Assembly: GCA_002238605.1 (NCBI GenBank)
Contig: MPMR01000018.1
Span: 1-64,000 of the forward strand
Source: BD2-11 clade cluster bacterium bin43
GTDB lineage: Bacteria > Gemmatimonadota > Gemmatimonadetes > Longimicrobiales > Gaopeijiaceae
Direction: 5' to 3'
DNA length: 64,000 nt
The notes below the pieces were generated by a model. The model was not told where the DNA came from, made no database searches, and worked only from the letters and a program-made list of their open reading frames with translations. Each line of letters begins with the position of its first letter. The stretch's first letter is position 1. A program made the position numbers and the translations under genes. Of this stretch, positions 36,157-45,145 are shown one piece after another.

Positions 36157-38823
36157 ATGACCGCAAGACTACGCTCCGTCATCGTCGCCGCGGCGGCCGC
36201 GTGCACCCTCCTTCTCGTCCCGGCCCTGCTCTCGGCGCAGATCCCGATCGCGGTCGAGGGGGAGCGTCCGGGGACCCCGGTCACGTTCGGCATTCCGTTT
36301 CCGCGGGGCGAGCTGGTCTCCGCGGAGAACGTGCGGGTACGCAACGGCGCCGGCGAGGAGATCCCGTCCCAGATCACGCCGGTAACCACCTGGTGGCCCG
36401 CGGACGAAAGCCTCAAGTGGATCTGGGTCGACTTTTTCACCGACGAGTCCGGGCGGTACACCGTGGAATACGGGCCGCAGATACGGCGCACCGCGGACAT
36501 CGGTTCTCCGATCCGGTTCGTGAACAATCAGCGGCAGAACGGGTTCGCGGAGATCGACACGGGACCGCTCCGGATTCGCGTACAGAAGGGCGGAAGCGGG
36601 TTCATCGACCGGGTCGAGTTCAACCCGGCGGCCGACGGCTTCGGGCCCGAGCACGTGATCGCCGACGGAATCGGAGCGCGGGGATCGTTTCTGGACCTCG
36701 TGGACGCGGACGGACTGGATGCGTCGTCGGCCGTGATCCACCAGACCTTCATCGAGAGGGGCTCGGGGCCGATGCACGCCATCCTGCGGATCGAGGGCGA
36801 GTACCGCTACCAGCGGCCCGAACACCCCGCCTCCCCGTTCGTCACCTACATCCACGCGTATGCGGGAAGAGCGCACCTGAAGGTCCTCCACACCGTCACC
36901 TACACGGGAAACCCGGACCGGGGCGCCCCGCTGGCGGGCCGGCAGCATCGCGACGTGGCCACCCAGGGGGAGCTGATCGTCGACGAGAACGCACGCTCGA
37001 GCGACCCCGGCATCACCCGGCCCGACGACATGATCGGGTCGGCCGGCCTCGGCCTCGCATGGCGCCTGGACGGGGATCCGGTGTTCCGCACGGCTCTCGG
37101 CGGCGGGCGTTGGTGGGAACGCGGGGAGCCGATCCTTCTGGAGGAGAACGCCGCAGGCGCCTCCACGTTCTCGGTGCTCCAGACCGGCCCGGACGCGGAC
37201 GGCATCCCGCCCATCCCCGAATCCGGCCCGGATGAACGGATCGGGGGATTCTCGGCCACCGTCGCCGTGGGCCACGTCGTCGCGGAGGCCGAGCGCGCCG
37301 AGGGATGGATCGACCTCTCCGACGGCGACAGGGGCATCAGCATCGGCATGCGCGGGATGCTGGAGGAGTATCCGAACCGGCTCGCGGTGGATCTGGCGGA
37401 GCGCCGGATGCACGCCTACACCTGGCCTCCGGACCATCCGCCGAAGGGCTTCCAGCGCGCGAGCCGCCAGCCCGACGGGGGCATGGTCGGCAATTTCGCC
37501 CGGGGCATCACCAAGACGACCGAGCTGGTGCTCAACTTCCACGACGGCAGCGACGACCTTGCGTCCGTGAGGGAGGCCGCGCACGCGGTCCTCGATCCGC
37601 CCGTCGCCCACGCGCCGCCGGCGTGGTACCGGGACTCAGGGGTCTACGGCACCTTCGCGGCCGCCGACAACCGGATTCCGGCGCTGGAACGGGGTCTCCA
37701 GTACAAGTTCCGCTATATGCGCTTCAACCAGGCCTGGGCGCCGTGGTATGGCATGTTCGACTACGGCGACCTGAAGACCTACTACCGCGGGGGCGGCTGG
37801 GTGCAGTGGGGCAACAACGAGCCGGCGCAGGACTTCCAGTGGTGGTTCAACTTCATGAGGACGGGCAGCCGGGACGACTACCGCCAGGCCGAGGCCATGA
37901 GCCGCCACACCATGGACGTGGACAACCTGCACTGGCCGACGGGCCCGGCCTACCGGGGTGACACCAACGCCGCGCTGGACTACTGGAGGTCGCTCGAAGA
38001 GCCGGAGGGAAGCCCGTATGTGGGCATGGGCAGCCGCCACACGAACCAGCAGGCGGTTGCGCTGTACACGGCCCACGTCTGGATCGCGGGCTGGCTGGCG
38101 AGCTACTACCTGAGCGGGTATCACCGGGGACTCGAGGTGGCCCGGCTGACCGGGGACTACTACCGCAAGCGGGTCTTCGGGGAGCACGGGCTCACCGGAC
38201 GGCGGCTCTACCTGTCGGTATGGAACCTGGCCGAGCTCTACGACGCGACCAGGGAGGACATCCATCTCGAGGAACTCCAGGACCGCGTGAACCGGGTTCT
38301 CGAGCTGCAGAAGACGCAGGCCGGCCGCATGGTCATCGACCGTTTCGGCTACTCCCAGCACTACCTCACCCACGGGCTGGGCAAGTACCTCGAGCTGGTC
38401 GATGACCCGGAGGTGGGGCTCGGTCAGATCGAGCACGCCCGCAGCCTGCTCGCCACCCCTCCCCTCGATCACGACATGGAGTCCTGGCTCGCGAGCATCC
38501 ACCCGCTCGTCGTCGGGTACGACCTGACCGGCAGCGAGGAGTTCCTGACGGAAGCGTGCCGGCGGGCGGCGTATCTGCGCACCGACGAGATGGCGCGGCC
38601 GTTGGGGAGCTACACGACCCAGCGCGAGCTCGTGGCGCAGATGGAGGCCGTGAGTCGACTGCCCGGGAGGGAGAGCGACCCCTTCGCAGGCGGCCGAATG
38701 CCCAACTGGGCCCTGTCGAGCGGCATTCGGGTCTTCGGGTGGACCCATGCATTCGGGGTTCCCTACCTGATCGATCGGCTGCAGTCTTCCGGATGGCGGC
38801 TGGACGAGCTGCCGTGCACGTGA
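36157..38823 (+). CDS. Exported YetA/exo-rhamnogalacturonan-lyase-like (PL26-type) protein
   Basis: Has 888 residues with a signal peptide (about 1-28, cleavage near LLSAQ). The N-terminal domain matches the RIFT-barrel pattern (VTFGIPFPRGEL, ENVRVRNGAGEEIPSQ, WWPADESLKWIWVDFF), followed by large beta-sandwich and alpha/alpha regions (DFQWWFNFMRTG, HTNQQAVALYTAHVWIAGW). This is how I read the PcRGLX/YetA-like family, which contains exo-acting rhamnogalacturonan lyases. Activity on that substrate is not assured. ATG 36157 has GGAG upstream and starts the signal. A much better ribosome site (GGGAGGT, 36063-36069) precedes an in-frame ATG at 36076 that would add 27 acidic residues. Confidence 0.6.
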   Translation: MTARLRSVIVAAAAACTLLLVPALLSAQIPIAVEGERPGTPVTFGIPFPRGELVSAENVRVRNGAGEEIPSQITPVTTWWPADESLKWIWVDFFTDESGRYTVEYGPQIRRTADIGSPIRFVNNQRQNGFAEIDTGPLRIRVQKGGSGFIDRVEFNPAADGFGPEHVIADGIGARGSFLDLVDADGLDASSAVIHQTFIERGSGPMHAILRIEGEYRYQRPEHPASPFVTYIHAYAGRAHLKVLHTVTYTGNPDRGAPLAGRQHRDVATQGELIVDENARSSDPGITRPDDMIGSAGLGLAWRLDGDPVFRTALGGGRWWERGEPILLEENAAGASTFSVLQTGPDADGIPPIPESGPDERIGGFSATVAVGHVVAEAERAEGWIDLSDGDRGISIGMRGMLEEYPNRLAVDLAERRMHAYTWPPDHPPKGFQRASRQPDGGMVGNFARGITKTTELVLNFHDGSDDLASVREAAHAVLDPPVAHAPPAWYRDSGVYGTFAAADNRIPALERGLQYKFRYMRFNQAWAPWYGMFDYGDLKTYYRGGGWVQWGNNEPAQDFQWWFNFMRTGSRDDYRQAEAMSRHTMDVDNLHWPTGPAYRGDTNAALDYWRSLEEPEGSPYVGMGSRHTNQQAVALYTAHVWIAGWLASYYLSGYHRGLEVARLTGDYYRKRVFGEHGLTGRRLYLSVWNLAELYDATREDIHLEELQDRVNRVLELQKTQAGRMVIDRFGYSQHYLTHGLGKYLELVDDPEVGLGQIEHARSLLATPPLDHDMESWLASIHPLVVGYDLTGSEEFLTEACRRAAYLRTDEMARPLGSYTTQRELVAQMEAVSRLPGRESDPFAGGRMPNWALSSGIRVFGWTHAFGVPYLIDRLQSSGWRLDELPCT

Positions 38824-38862
38824 ACGGACGGTCCACCGTGCGCGTGAAGCGGTCGCCGGTAC

Positions 38863-38878
38863 CCACTACCGGTAGTGG
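38863..38878. repeat. Perfect 16-bp palindrome CCACTACCGGTAGTGG
   Basis: Sits in the 175-base gap between the YetA-like gene and the PQQ dehydrogenase. The same sequence recurs twice, each with one mismatch, at 49426-49463. Too short-looped to be a terminator, so a repressor site or an intergenic repeat element is more likely. Confidence 0.7.
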
Positions 38879-38998
38879 TGAGCCCCCTGCCCGTTGTGGG
38901 TGCGGTCCGTCGAATGGATGCGCGCGTTTGCGGCATGGGCGCGGCGACATCCATACTTTTCGGGTGAAGCAGGCACCCCACCGCACGAGGTTTCAGGC

Positions 38999-41125
38999 TT
39001 GATTCGCAACCGAAGGATGTGGCTCCTCGTGGCCGTGGTGGCCGGCGGCGGAGCATGGATCGCGGGCGCGCAGGAGTCGGGAGGCTACCCGCGCCAGGAG
39101 GTGCTGCTCGATCCGCCCCCCGGGGAGTGGCTGAACTACGGCCGCGACCAGGACGGCACCCACCACAGTCCCCTCGACCAGGTCGACGCGGGCAACGTGG
39201 ACCGCCTCGGCCTGGCGTGGTCCTACGACACCGGATCGTACCCGGGGCAGCTGGAGGGGACGCCGATCGTCGCGGACGGGACGATGTACGGCACGCTCAC
39301 CTGGAGCGTCGTGTTCGCGGTGGACGCGCGCACGGGCGAGGAGAGGTGGCGCTGGGACCCCGGGATCCCGCAGACGCAGTACGTCACCGACGCGCGCGGA
39401 ATCCGGCACCGGCGGGGCCCGAGCCTCTGCTGCGGTCCGGTGAACCGGGGGGTGGCCCTCTACGACGGCAAGGTCTACGTCGGGCTTCTGAACGGGAGCC
39501 TGGTCGCGCTGGACGCCGGGACGGGCGAGGAGGCGTGGCGGGTGCAGGTGCGGAGCCCGCTCGACGACTACAGCATCACCGGCGCCCCGCGCATCGTTGA
39601 CGGACTCGTGATCACGGGCATCAGCGGCGCCGAGTTCGGCGTGCGCGGCTTCGTGTCGGCCTACGACGCCCGGACCGGCGAGCTGGTGTGGCGCTTCTAC
39701 ACGGTACCGGGCGATCCCACCGAGCCCTTCGAGAGCGAAGCCCTTGAGCGGGCGGCCGAGACCTGGACCGGCGCCTGGTGGCGATACGGAGGCGGGGGGA
39801 CGGTCTGGGACGGCATGGCCTGGGATCCGGAGCTCGATCTCCTTTACTTCGGAGTCGGGAACGGAGGGCCCTGGGCGCGCGACATCCGGAGCCCGGGGGG
39901 CGGCGACAACCTGTATCTCACCTCGATCATGGCCGTACGCCCGCGCACCGGCGAGTACGTCTGGCACTACCAGACCACGCCCGGAGACGACTGGGACTAC
40001 GCCGCCACCCAGCCGCTCATCCTCGCGGATCTGGTCATCGACGGGCGCGAGCGGCAGGTCATCATGCAGGCGCCCAAGAACGGCTTCTTCTACGTGATCG
40101 ACCGCGTGACCGGCGAGTTCATCTCCGCGGAGCCGTTCGCGCGGGTGACGTGGGCCACGGGGTACGACCCGGAGACCGGCCGTCCGATCGAGACCGACTT
40201 CGCCCGCTACGGCATCGAGGGCGCGCTCATCTCCCCCGGCTCGGACGGCGCGCACAACTGGCACGCGACCTCCTGGAATCCGGCCACGGGTCTGGTCTAC
40301 CTGCCGGGGCAGGAGACGTCGCGGTGGTACTCCGTGGATCCGGACTTCGCGATCGAGCCCGGACAGCCGGGCTTCGGCATGGGACGGCGCCGGCCGACCG
40401 CGGGGCCGGTGCGGGGCGCCGATGCGATGGCCGCGGAGCTTCCGGCCGCATTGCCGCAGGCGGGGCCGCGCGACCGGGAGATCGACCCCATGGTGGTCGG
40501 GATGGGCGGTCTGGGCGCCTTCCTGGCCGCGTGGGATCCCGTTGCCCAGGAGGAGCGCTGGCGGCACCGCTTCGAGCAACGCGGCGTCTCCGGTGGGACG
40601 CTGACCACCGCCGGCAACCTGGTGTTCCACGGCAACGGCGGCGGATCCTTCAACGCCTATCGCGCGGACGATGGCGAGATGCTGTGGGAGTTTCCGCTCG
40701 CGCCCGGCTTCGCCAACCCCGTCACGTACATGCTCGACGGCCGGCAGTACGTGTCGGTCGCGACCGGCCGCGGGGGCAGCTACGCGCCCGGCCGGGTCTA
40801 CACCTTCGCGCTGGACGCGGAGCGGGCCGCACCGTCCATGGAGCCGCAGGCCCCGCCGCCGCCGCCCCCGGTCGAGCCGCCGCCCGACGGGTACCTGGGC
40901 GGGATGGGCGGGGCGGAACTGCCCGACCTCCCGGGAAGGGAAGTGGTCCGGCGGAACTGCACGCAGTGCCATTCGGCCGACCGGATCGTCAACGGCCGGC
41001 GCAGCGCGGAGGAGTGGCGGCTGTTCGTGGATGACAAGTACGCCCGCGGCTTCATCAACGCGACTACGCCGGAGCAGCGCGCCGCGATCGTCGACTACAT
41101 GACACGCGCCCTTCCCAGGGGATAG
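38999..41125 (+). CDS. PQQ-dependent dehydrogenase with C-terminal cytochrome c (quinohemoprotein type)
   Basis: Has 708 residues. Signal peptide MIRNRRMWLLVAVVAGGGAW, then an eight-bladed quinoprotein propeller with recurrent W-motifs (FAVDARTGEERWRWD, LVALDAGTGEEAWRVQ). The vicinal disulfide SLCCGPVNRG (C144-C145) that stacks on PQQ in alcohol dehydrogenases is present. A Pro-rich linker (PPPPPPVEPPPDG) joins a small haem domain with CTQCH (654-658). It would oxidise an alcohol or sugar in the periplasm and pass electrons to the respiratory chain. The TTG at 38999 is preferred (GAGG eight bases upstream, full signal peptide) over ATG 39017. Substrate undetermined; no PQQ synthesis genes in the window. 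Confidence 0.88.
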   Translation: MIRNRRMWLLVAVVAGGGAWIAGAQESGGYPRQEVLLDPPPGEWLNYGRDQDGTHHSPLDQVDAGNVDRLGLAWSYDTGSYPGQLEGTPIVADGTMYGTLTWSVVFAVDARTGEERWRWDPGIPQTQYVTDARGIRHRRGPSLCCGPVNRGVALYDGKVYVGLLNGSLVALDAGTGEEAWRVQVRSPLDDYSITGAPRIVDGLVITGISGAEFGVRGFVSAYDARTGELVWRFYTVPGDPTEPFESEALERAAETWTGAWWRYGGGGTVWDGMAWDPELDLLYFGVGNGGPWARDIRSPGGGDNLYLTSIMAVRPRTGEYVWHYQTTPGDDWDYAATQPLILADLVIDGRERQVIMQAPKNGFFYVIDRVTGEFISAEPFARVTWATGYDPETGRPIETDFARYGIEGALISPGSDGAHNWHATSWNPATGLVYLPGQETSRWYSVDPDFAIEPGQPGFGMGRRRPTAGPVRGADAMAAELPAALPQAGPRDREIDPMVVGMGGLGAFLAAWDPVAQEERWRHRFEQRGVSGGTLTTAGNLVFHGNGGGSFNAYRADDGEMLWEFPLAPGFANPVTYMLDGRQYVSVATGRGGSYAPGRVYTFALDAERAAPSMEPQAPPPPPPVEPPPDGYLGGMGGAELPDLPGREVVRRNCTQCHSADRIVNGRRSAEEWRLFVDDKYARGFINATTPEQRAAIVDYMTRALPRG

Positions 41126-41232
41126 GGGACAGGGGAGCGGACCGTGTGTTGCGGTGCACAAACCGCTGCCGGCGCAGTCATTCGTCCGCATCGGCGCCTT
41201 GGCGCCGGTGCCCGGAACAGGAGGTAGGACTC

Positions 41233-42543
41233 ATGCGTCGTTCGTACTTCACCCAGGCCCTGTGCGTCGCCGCCTTCGTCACCCTTTTCCCGGCGCTGGC
41301 GGCCCAGGCCCAGGAACGGGACGACACCATTCGCGCCCGCGACGGCACGCCGATTCCCCTGATCCCGCGGGCGCCCGAAGGGATGGCCGAGGGCGCGGTC
41401 TGGATCCCGCCCATGCCGCCACTGGAGGCGACCCTTCCCCCCGAAGGCTGGGAACCGCCCGGGTACGAGCAGCCTCCCATGCCCTACATCCTGCTCCGCC
41501 TCCCCCGAACGAACATCACGCGGGCGGGATTCCCGGCCATCGACTTCCACGTGCACGCCGGCGAACTCACCACGCCCGAGGCGTACGAGAGCATGATCGC
41601 CCTCATGGACTCCATCGGCATGGGCGCGATCATCAACCTGAACGGCGGCACCGGGGCGCACCTCGACTCCACCCTGGCGGCCGGAGAAGCGTACCGGGAC
41701 CGGGTCGTGAACTTCGTCACCCTCAACCTCGACGGCATCAACGAGCCCGGCTGGTCCGAATGGATGGCCGGCGAGATGGAGCGGGGATACCTCGCCGGCG
41801 CGCGGGGCCTGAAGGTCGCGAAGTCGCTGGGCCAGGGCGCGCGCAACCCCGACGGCACCTTCATTCAGGCCGACGACCCGCGCCTCGACGCCGTCTGGGC
41901 CATGGCCGCGAAGCACGACATGCCGGTCATGATCCACACCAGCGACTCCGTGGGGCGCTTCTATCCCATCGGTCCCCTCAACGAGCGCTACGAGGCCGGC
42001 CTGTGGCGGCATCCGGGGGACAAGAGCGGCAACCTCTACGAATCGGGCCCGCCGCGGGAGGTGATCGAGGTGGCCCGCGAGAAGATGCTCGCCAAGCATC
42101 CGGGCACGCGCTTCGTGCTCGGGCACATGGCGATGCTCTACTACGACCCAGGGAGGCTGGGGACGCTGCTGGACACCTATCCGAACGCCGACCTGGAGAC
42201 ATCGGCCGCGATTCAGGACCTGGGCCGCGCGCCGCGTCTCTGGCGGGAGTTCTTCCTCAAGTACCAGGACCGCATCCTCTTCGGCACCGACGGCAACCGG
42301 CGCCGCACGATCGACGACTTCTGGACGCCTCACTGGCGCTTCCTGGAGACCTTCGACGAGCACTTCTTCCATCCGGCCCAGGTCCGCACCCCCGGCGGCT
42401 CTCCGGGCCACGGGCGCTACAACATCTACGGGATCGGCCTTCCGGACGAGGTACTGCGCAAGATCTACTTCGAGAACGCGCTCAGGCATCTTCCCTACAT
42501 GCGCGATTCCATCGAGCGCCAGCTGGCAGAGCGCGGCGGGTGA
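41233..42543 (+). CDS. Exported amidohydrolase (Amidohydrolase_2 / ACMSD-lactonase type)
   Basis: Has 436 residues. Signal peptide (about 1-26, cleavage near LAAQAQ), a Pro-rich stretch, then a metal-dependent TIM barrel: DFHVHAGE (HxH), a lysine in GLKVAKS, HTSDS, GHMAM and FGTDGN with the catalytic Asp. Members of this subfamily decarboxylate or hydrolyse lactones and usually lack signal peptides, so export is notable. AGGAGGT at 41219-41225 gives an excellent start at 41233. Next to the dehydrogenase, a role in hydrolysing a lactone made in the periplasm is a possible reading, not proven. Upstream a GGCGCC-TT-GGCGCC inverted repeat (about 41195-41210) is seen. Confidence 0.78.
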   Translation: MRRSYFTQALCVAAFVTLFPALAAQAQERDDTIRARDGTPIPLIPRAPEGMAEGAVWIPPMPPLEATLPPEGWEPPGYEQPPMPYILLRLPRTNITRAGFPAIDFHVHAGELTTPEAYESMIALMDSIGMGAIINLNGGTGAHLDSTLAAGEAYRDRVVNFVTLNLDGINEPGWSEWMAGEMERGYLAGARGLKVAKSLGQGARNPDGTFIQADDPRLDAVWAMAAKHDMPVMIHTSDSVGRFYPIGPLNERYEAGLWRHPGDKSGNLYESGPPREVIEVAREKMLAKHPGTRFVLGHMAMLYYDPGRLGTLLDTYPNADLETSAAIQDLGRAPRLWREFFLKYQDRILFGTDGNRRRTIDDFWTPHWRFLETFDEHFFHPAQVRTPGGSPGHGRYNIYGIGLPDEVLRKIYFENALRHLPYMRDSIERQLAERGG

Positions 42544-42613
42544 GTTTGCGGAGGCGGAGAGACGCCGGGTCGGCAAGGCGTCCGGAAAGGGGGGCGCGGT
42601 CGGGAAGAGCCGC

Positions 42614-43441
42614 GTGACCGGCACCGATGGACGGGTAGCGGGCTCCGATCCGTTCGATCTCACCGGCAGGGTGGCGGTGGTGTGCGGCGGCTACGGGGTG
42701 CTGGGCGGCGCGATCGCCGCGGAGCTGGGGCGAGCGGGGGCGCGAGTTGGGGTCCTGGGCCGCCGCCGTGAGCGGGCCGAGGCGCAGGCCGGTGCGATCG
42801 GTGGGGCCATCGCGCTCCCGGCGGACGTGCTGGACGAGGAGGCGCTCGCCCGGGCACGTGGCGAGCTCCAGGACCGGTGGGGAGCCGCGGACATCCTGGT
42901 CAACGCCGCGGGGGGGAACGTGCGCCGTGCCCGCAGCGACGGCAGGAGCATCTTCGACGTGCCCGCGGACGCCTTCGACGAGGCGCTCCGCCTGAACCTC
43001 CACGGCTCGGTCCTGCCGTCCATGGTCTTCGGCGAGGGGATGGCCGCCCGCGGCGCCGGCTGCATCGTCAACATCTCGTCGATGGCGGCGCTCCGGGTCC
43101 TGAGCGGCGTCATGGCCTATTCGGCGGCCAAGGCGGCCATCGAGAACTTCACGCGCTGGATGGCGGTCGAGTTGTCGCGCCGGTACGGAGACGGTCTCCG
43201 GGTCAACGCGGTCGCGCCGGGCTTCTTCCTGGCGGAGCAGAACCGGGCCGTGCTGGTGAATCCGGACGGGAGCCGCACCGAGCGCGCGACGCGCATCATC
43301 GAACACACGCCGATGGGCCGGCTCGGAAGGCCTGAGGAGGTGGCGGGCGCGGTCCGCTGGCTCGCAAGCGACGCGGCGTCGTTCGTGACCGGCGCCGTGA
43401 TCCCCGTCGACGGCGGATTCAGCGCCTTCAGCGGCATCTGA
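42614..43441 (+). CDS. SDR-type fructuronate reductase (D-mannonate oxidoreductase, UxuB/YjmF-like)
   Basis: Has 275 residues of classical short-chain dehydrogenase: VVCGGYGVLGGAIA (NAD-binding, 22-35), NAAGGNVRRA (about 97), NISSMA and YSAAKAAIENF (catalytic Ser, Tyr, Lys). The tail GFFLAEQNRAVL and GGFSAFSGI are typical of the SDR form of D-mannonate oxidoreductase found in Bacillus and Thermotoga, which replaces the unrelated E. coli UxuB. It reduces fructuronate to mannonate with NAD(P)H. Start GTG 42614. Placed just before uxuA, which supports the assignment. Confidence 0.8.
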   Translation: MTGTDGRVAGSDPFDLTGRVAVVCGGYGVLGGAIAAELGRAGARVGVLGRRRERAEAQAGAIGGAIALPADVLDEEALARARGELQDRWGAADILVNAAGGNVRRARSDGRSIFDVPADAFDEALRLNLHGSVLPSMVFGEGMAARGAGCIVNISSMAALRVLSGVMAYSAAKAAIENFTRWMAVELSRRYGDGLRVNAVAPGFFLAEQNRAVLVNPDGSRTERATRIIEHTPMGRLGRPEEVAGAVRWLASDAASFVTGAVIPVDGGFSAFSGI

Positions 43442-43448
43442 GACGCCG

Positions 43449-44510
43449 ATGCTCATGAGCTTCCGCTGGTTCGGTCCCGGGGATCCGGTGAGCCTCTCGC
43501 GGATCCGCCAGATCCCCGGCGTCGATGGGGTGGTCAGCGCGCTGCACGGCATCCCCGCGGGGGAAGCGTGGCCGCGGGACGAGCTGAGCCGGCTGGGAGA
43601 GCGGATCGACGACGCGGGGCTCCGCTTCGCGGTGGTGGAGAGCGTTCCCGTTCACGACGACATCAAGCTGGGGCGGCCCTCCAGGGACAGGCTCATCGAG
43701 CGCTACTGCGAGAGCGTGCGCGCCGTCGGCGAGGTCGGCGTCCCGGTCCTCTGCTACAACTTCATGCCCGTGCTCGACTGGACCCGCACGAGCACCGACA
43801 TGCGGCTGGCGGACGGTTCGGCCACGCTCGCGTACGATCCGGAGGAACTGGCCGCTCTCGATCCCGTCCGGGGCCCGGCCGCGCTTCCGGCATGGTCGCC
43901 TCCCGAGCCCCGAAAACTCCCCGAGCTCCTCGCCGCCTTCCGCGCGATGGAGAAGGAGCGGCTCTGGGACCACCTCGCGTGTTTCCTGGAAGCGGTCGTG
44001 CCCGTTGCGGAGGAGTCCGGTGTTCTGATGGCGATGCATCCGGACGATCCGCCGTGGTCCGTCTTCGGGCTGCCGCGCATCATCACCGACGGCCCGGCGC
44101 TCGAACGCCTGCTGGGGCTGGTGGATCGGCCCGCCAACGGGGTCACCTTCTGCAGCGGCTCCCTGGGCGCCCATCCCGACAACGATCTGCCCGGGATCGT
44201 CCGCCGCCTGGGCTCGAGGATCCACTTCGCTCACTGCCGCAACGTGCGCGTGACCGGCGAGCGTCGATTCCATGAGAGTCCGCACCTGTCGCGGCTCGGG
44301 GACGTGGACCTGCGGGAGGTGCTCCGCGCGCTGCGCGAGGTGGGGTTCACCGGCCCCATGCGTCCCGACCACGGGCGCATGATCTGGGGGGAGACGGGCC
44401 AGCCGGGGTACGGCCTGTACGATCGGGCGCTCGGGGCGATGTACCTGCAGGGCCTTTGGGAGGGGGTGGAAGGGATGGCGGGCGGCGGGGAGACGCGGGG
44501 GCCGCCGTGA
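43449..44510 (+). CDS. uxuA: D-mannonate dehydratase
   Basis: Dehydrates D-mannonate to 2-keto-3-deoxygluconate (KDG). The 353 residues are family length. Diagnostic segments are [10 protein letters not shown] at the start, [14 protein letters not shown] near 100, [10 protein letters not shown] near 197, [16 protein letters not shown] near 234, IHFAHCRNV near 258, and [12 protein letters not shown] / [18 protein letters not shown] near the C-terminus, carrying the metal-binding His/Cys/Asp residues. Seven bases after the SDR gene, and its stop overlaps eda (GTGA). The C-terminal Gly-rich tail is short and non-conserved. Confidence 0.95.
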   Translation: MLMSFRWFGPGDPVSLSRIRQIPGVDGVVSALHGIPAGEAWPRDELSRLGERIDDAGLRFAVVESVPVHDDIKLGRPSRDRLIERYCESVRAVGEVGVPVLCYNFMPVLDWTRTSTDMRLADGSATLAYDPEELAALDPVRGPAALPAWSPPEPRKLPELLAAFRAMEKERLWDHLACFLEAVVPVAEESGVLMAMHPDDPPWSVFGLPRIITDGPALERLLGLVDRPANGVTFCSGSLGAHPDNDLPGIVRRLGSRIHFAHCRNVRVTGERRFHESPHLSRLGDVDLREVLRALREVGFTGPMRPDHGRMIWGETGQPGYGLYDRALGAMYLQGLWEGVEGMAGGGETRGPP

Positions 44511-45145
44511 GGTCCCTGGACGAACGGATCGGGCGGCTGGGCGTAGTGCCGGTTGTCGTCATCCGCGACCCGCGCCGCGCGGTGCCGCTGGCGCGCGCCC
44601 TGGCCGAGGGCGGGCTTCCGTGCGCCGAGATCACGTTCAGGACCGCCGGGGCCGCGGAGGCGCTGCGCCGCATCGCGGCGGAGGTTCCCGATGTCCTGCT
44701 CGGCGCCGGCACCGTCCTCACCCGCGGGCAGGCGGAGGCTGCGAGGGAGGCGGGGGCGCGATTCGTCGTCTCGCCGGGTTTCGATGCCCGCGTGGTCGAG
44801 TATTGCCAGGCGCACGAGCTCCCCGTCTACCCCGGGGTATGCACGCCCACCGAGATTCAGAAGGCGCTGGAGTCGGGGCTCGACGTGCTCAAGTTCTTTC
44901 CCGCCGGGCCCCTCGGCGGAGCGTCCTTCCTCAACGCGATCTCGGCGCCGTTCACCGGCGTGCGGTTCATCCCTACCGGAGGAGTGAAGCGCGAGCACCT
45001 CCCGGGCTACCTCAGGCTCGATCGGGTGTTGGCCTGCGGCGGCTCCTGGCTCGCGCCGGCCGCGTGGATCGACCAGGGCGCCTTCGGTCGGATCCGGGAC
45101 GAGGCCGCGAGGACCGCAGCCGTCGTCCGGGGAGTGAGCCCATGA
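44507..45145 (+). CDS. eda: KDPG (2-dehydro-3-deoxy-phosphogluconate) aldolase
   Basis: Class I aldolase splitting KDPG into pyruvate and glyceraldehyde-3-phosphate. The 212 residues start at a GTG overlapping the uxuA stop. Catalytic E41 and R45 in EITFRT, LLGAGTV near 65, [13 protein letters not shown] near 109 and the Schiff-base lysine K129 in DVLKFFPAG are present, as is the phosphate-binding PTGGV near 157. The frame is open 17 codons further upstream inside uxuA, but that part is Gly/Arg-rich and non-homologous. Stop overlaps kdgK (ATGA). Confidence 0.93.
   Translation: MRSLDERIGRLGVVPVVVIRDPRRAVPLARALAEGGLPCAEITFRTAGAAEALRRIAAEVPDVLLGAGTVLTRGQAEAAREAGARFVVSPGFDARVVEYCQAHELPVYPGVCTPTEIQKALESGLDVLKFFPAGPLGGASFLNAISAPFTGVRFIPTGGVKREHLPGYLRLDRVLACGGSWLAPAAWIDQGAFGRIRDEAARTAAVVRGVSP

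Noticed and set aside
41233-42543. Uronate isomerase UxaC
   Set aside because: It is also an amidohydrolase-superfamily protein and lies in a uronate operon, but it carries a signal peptide and Amidohydrolase_2 motifs, and lacks the UxaC length and sequence pattern.
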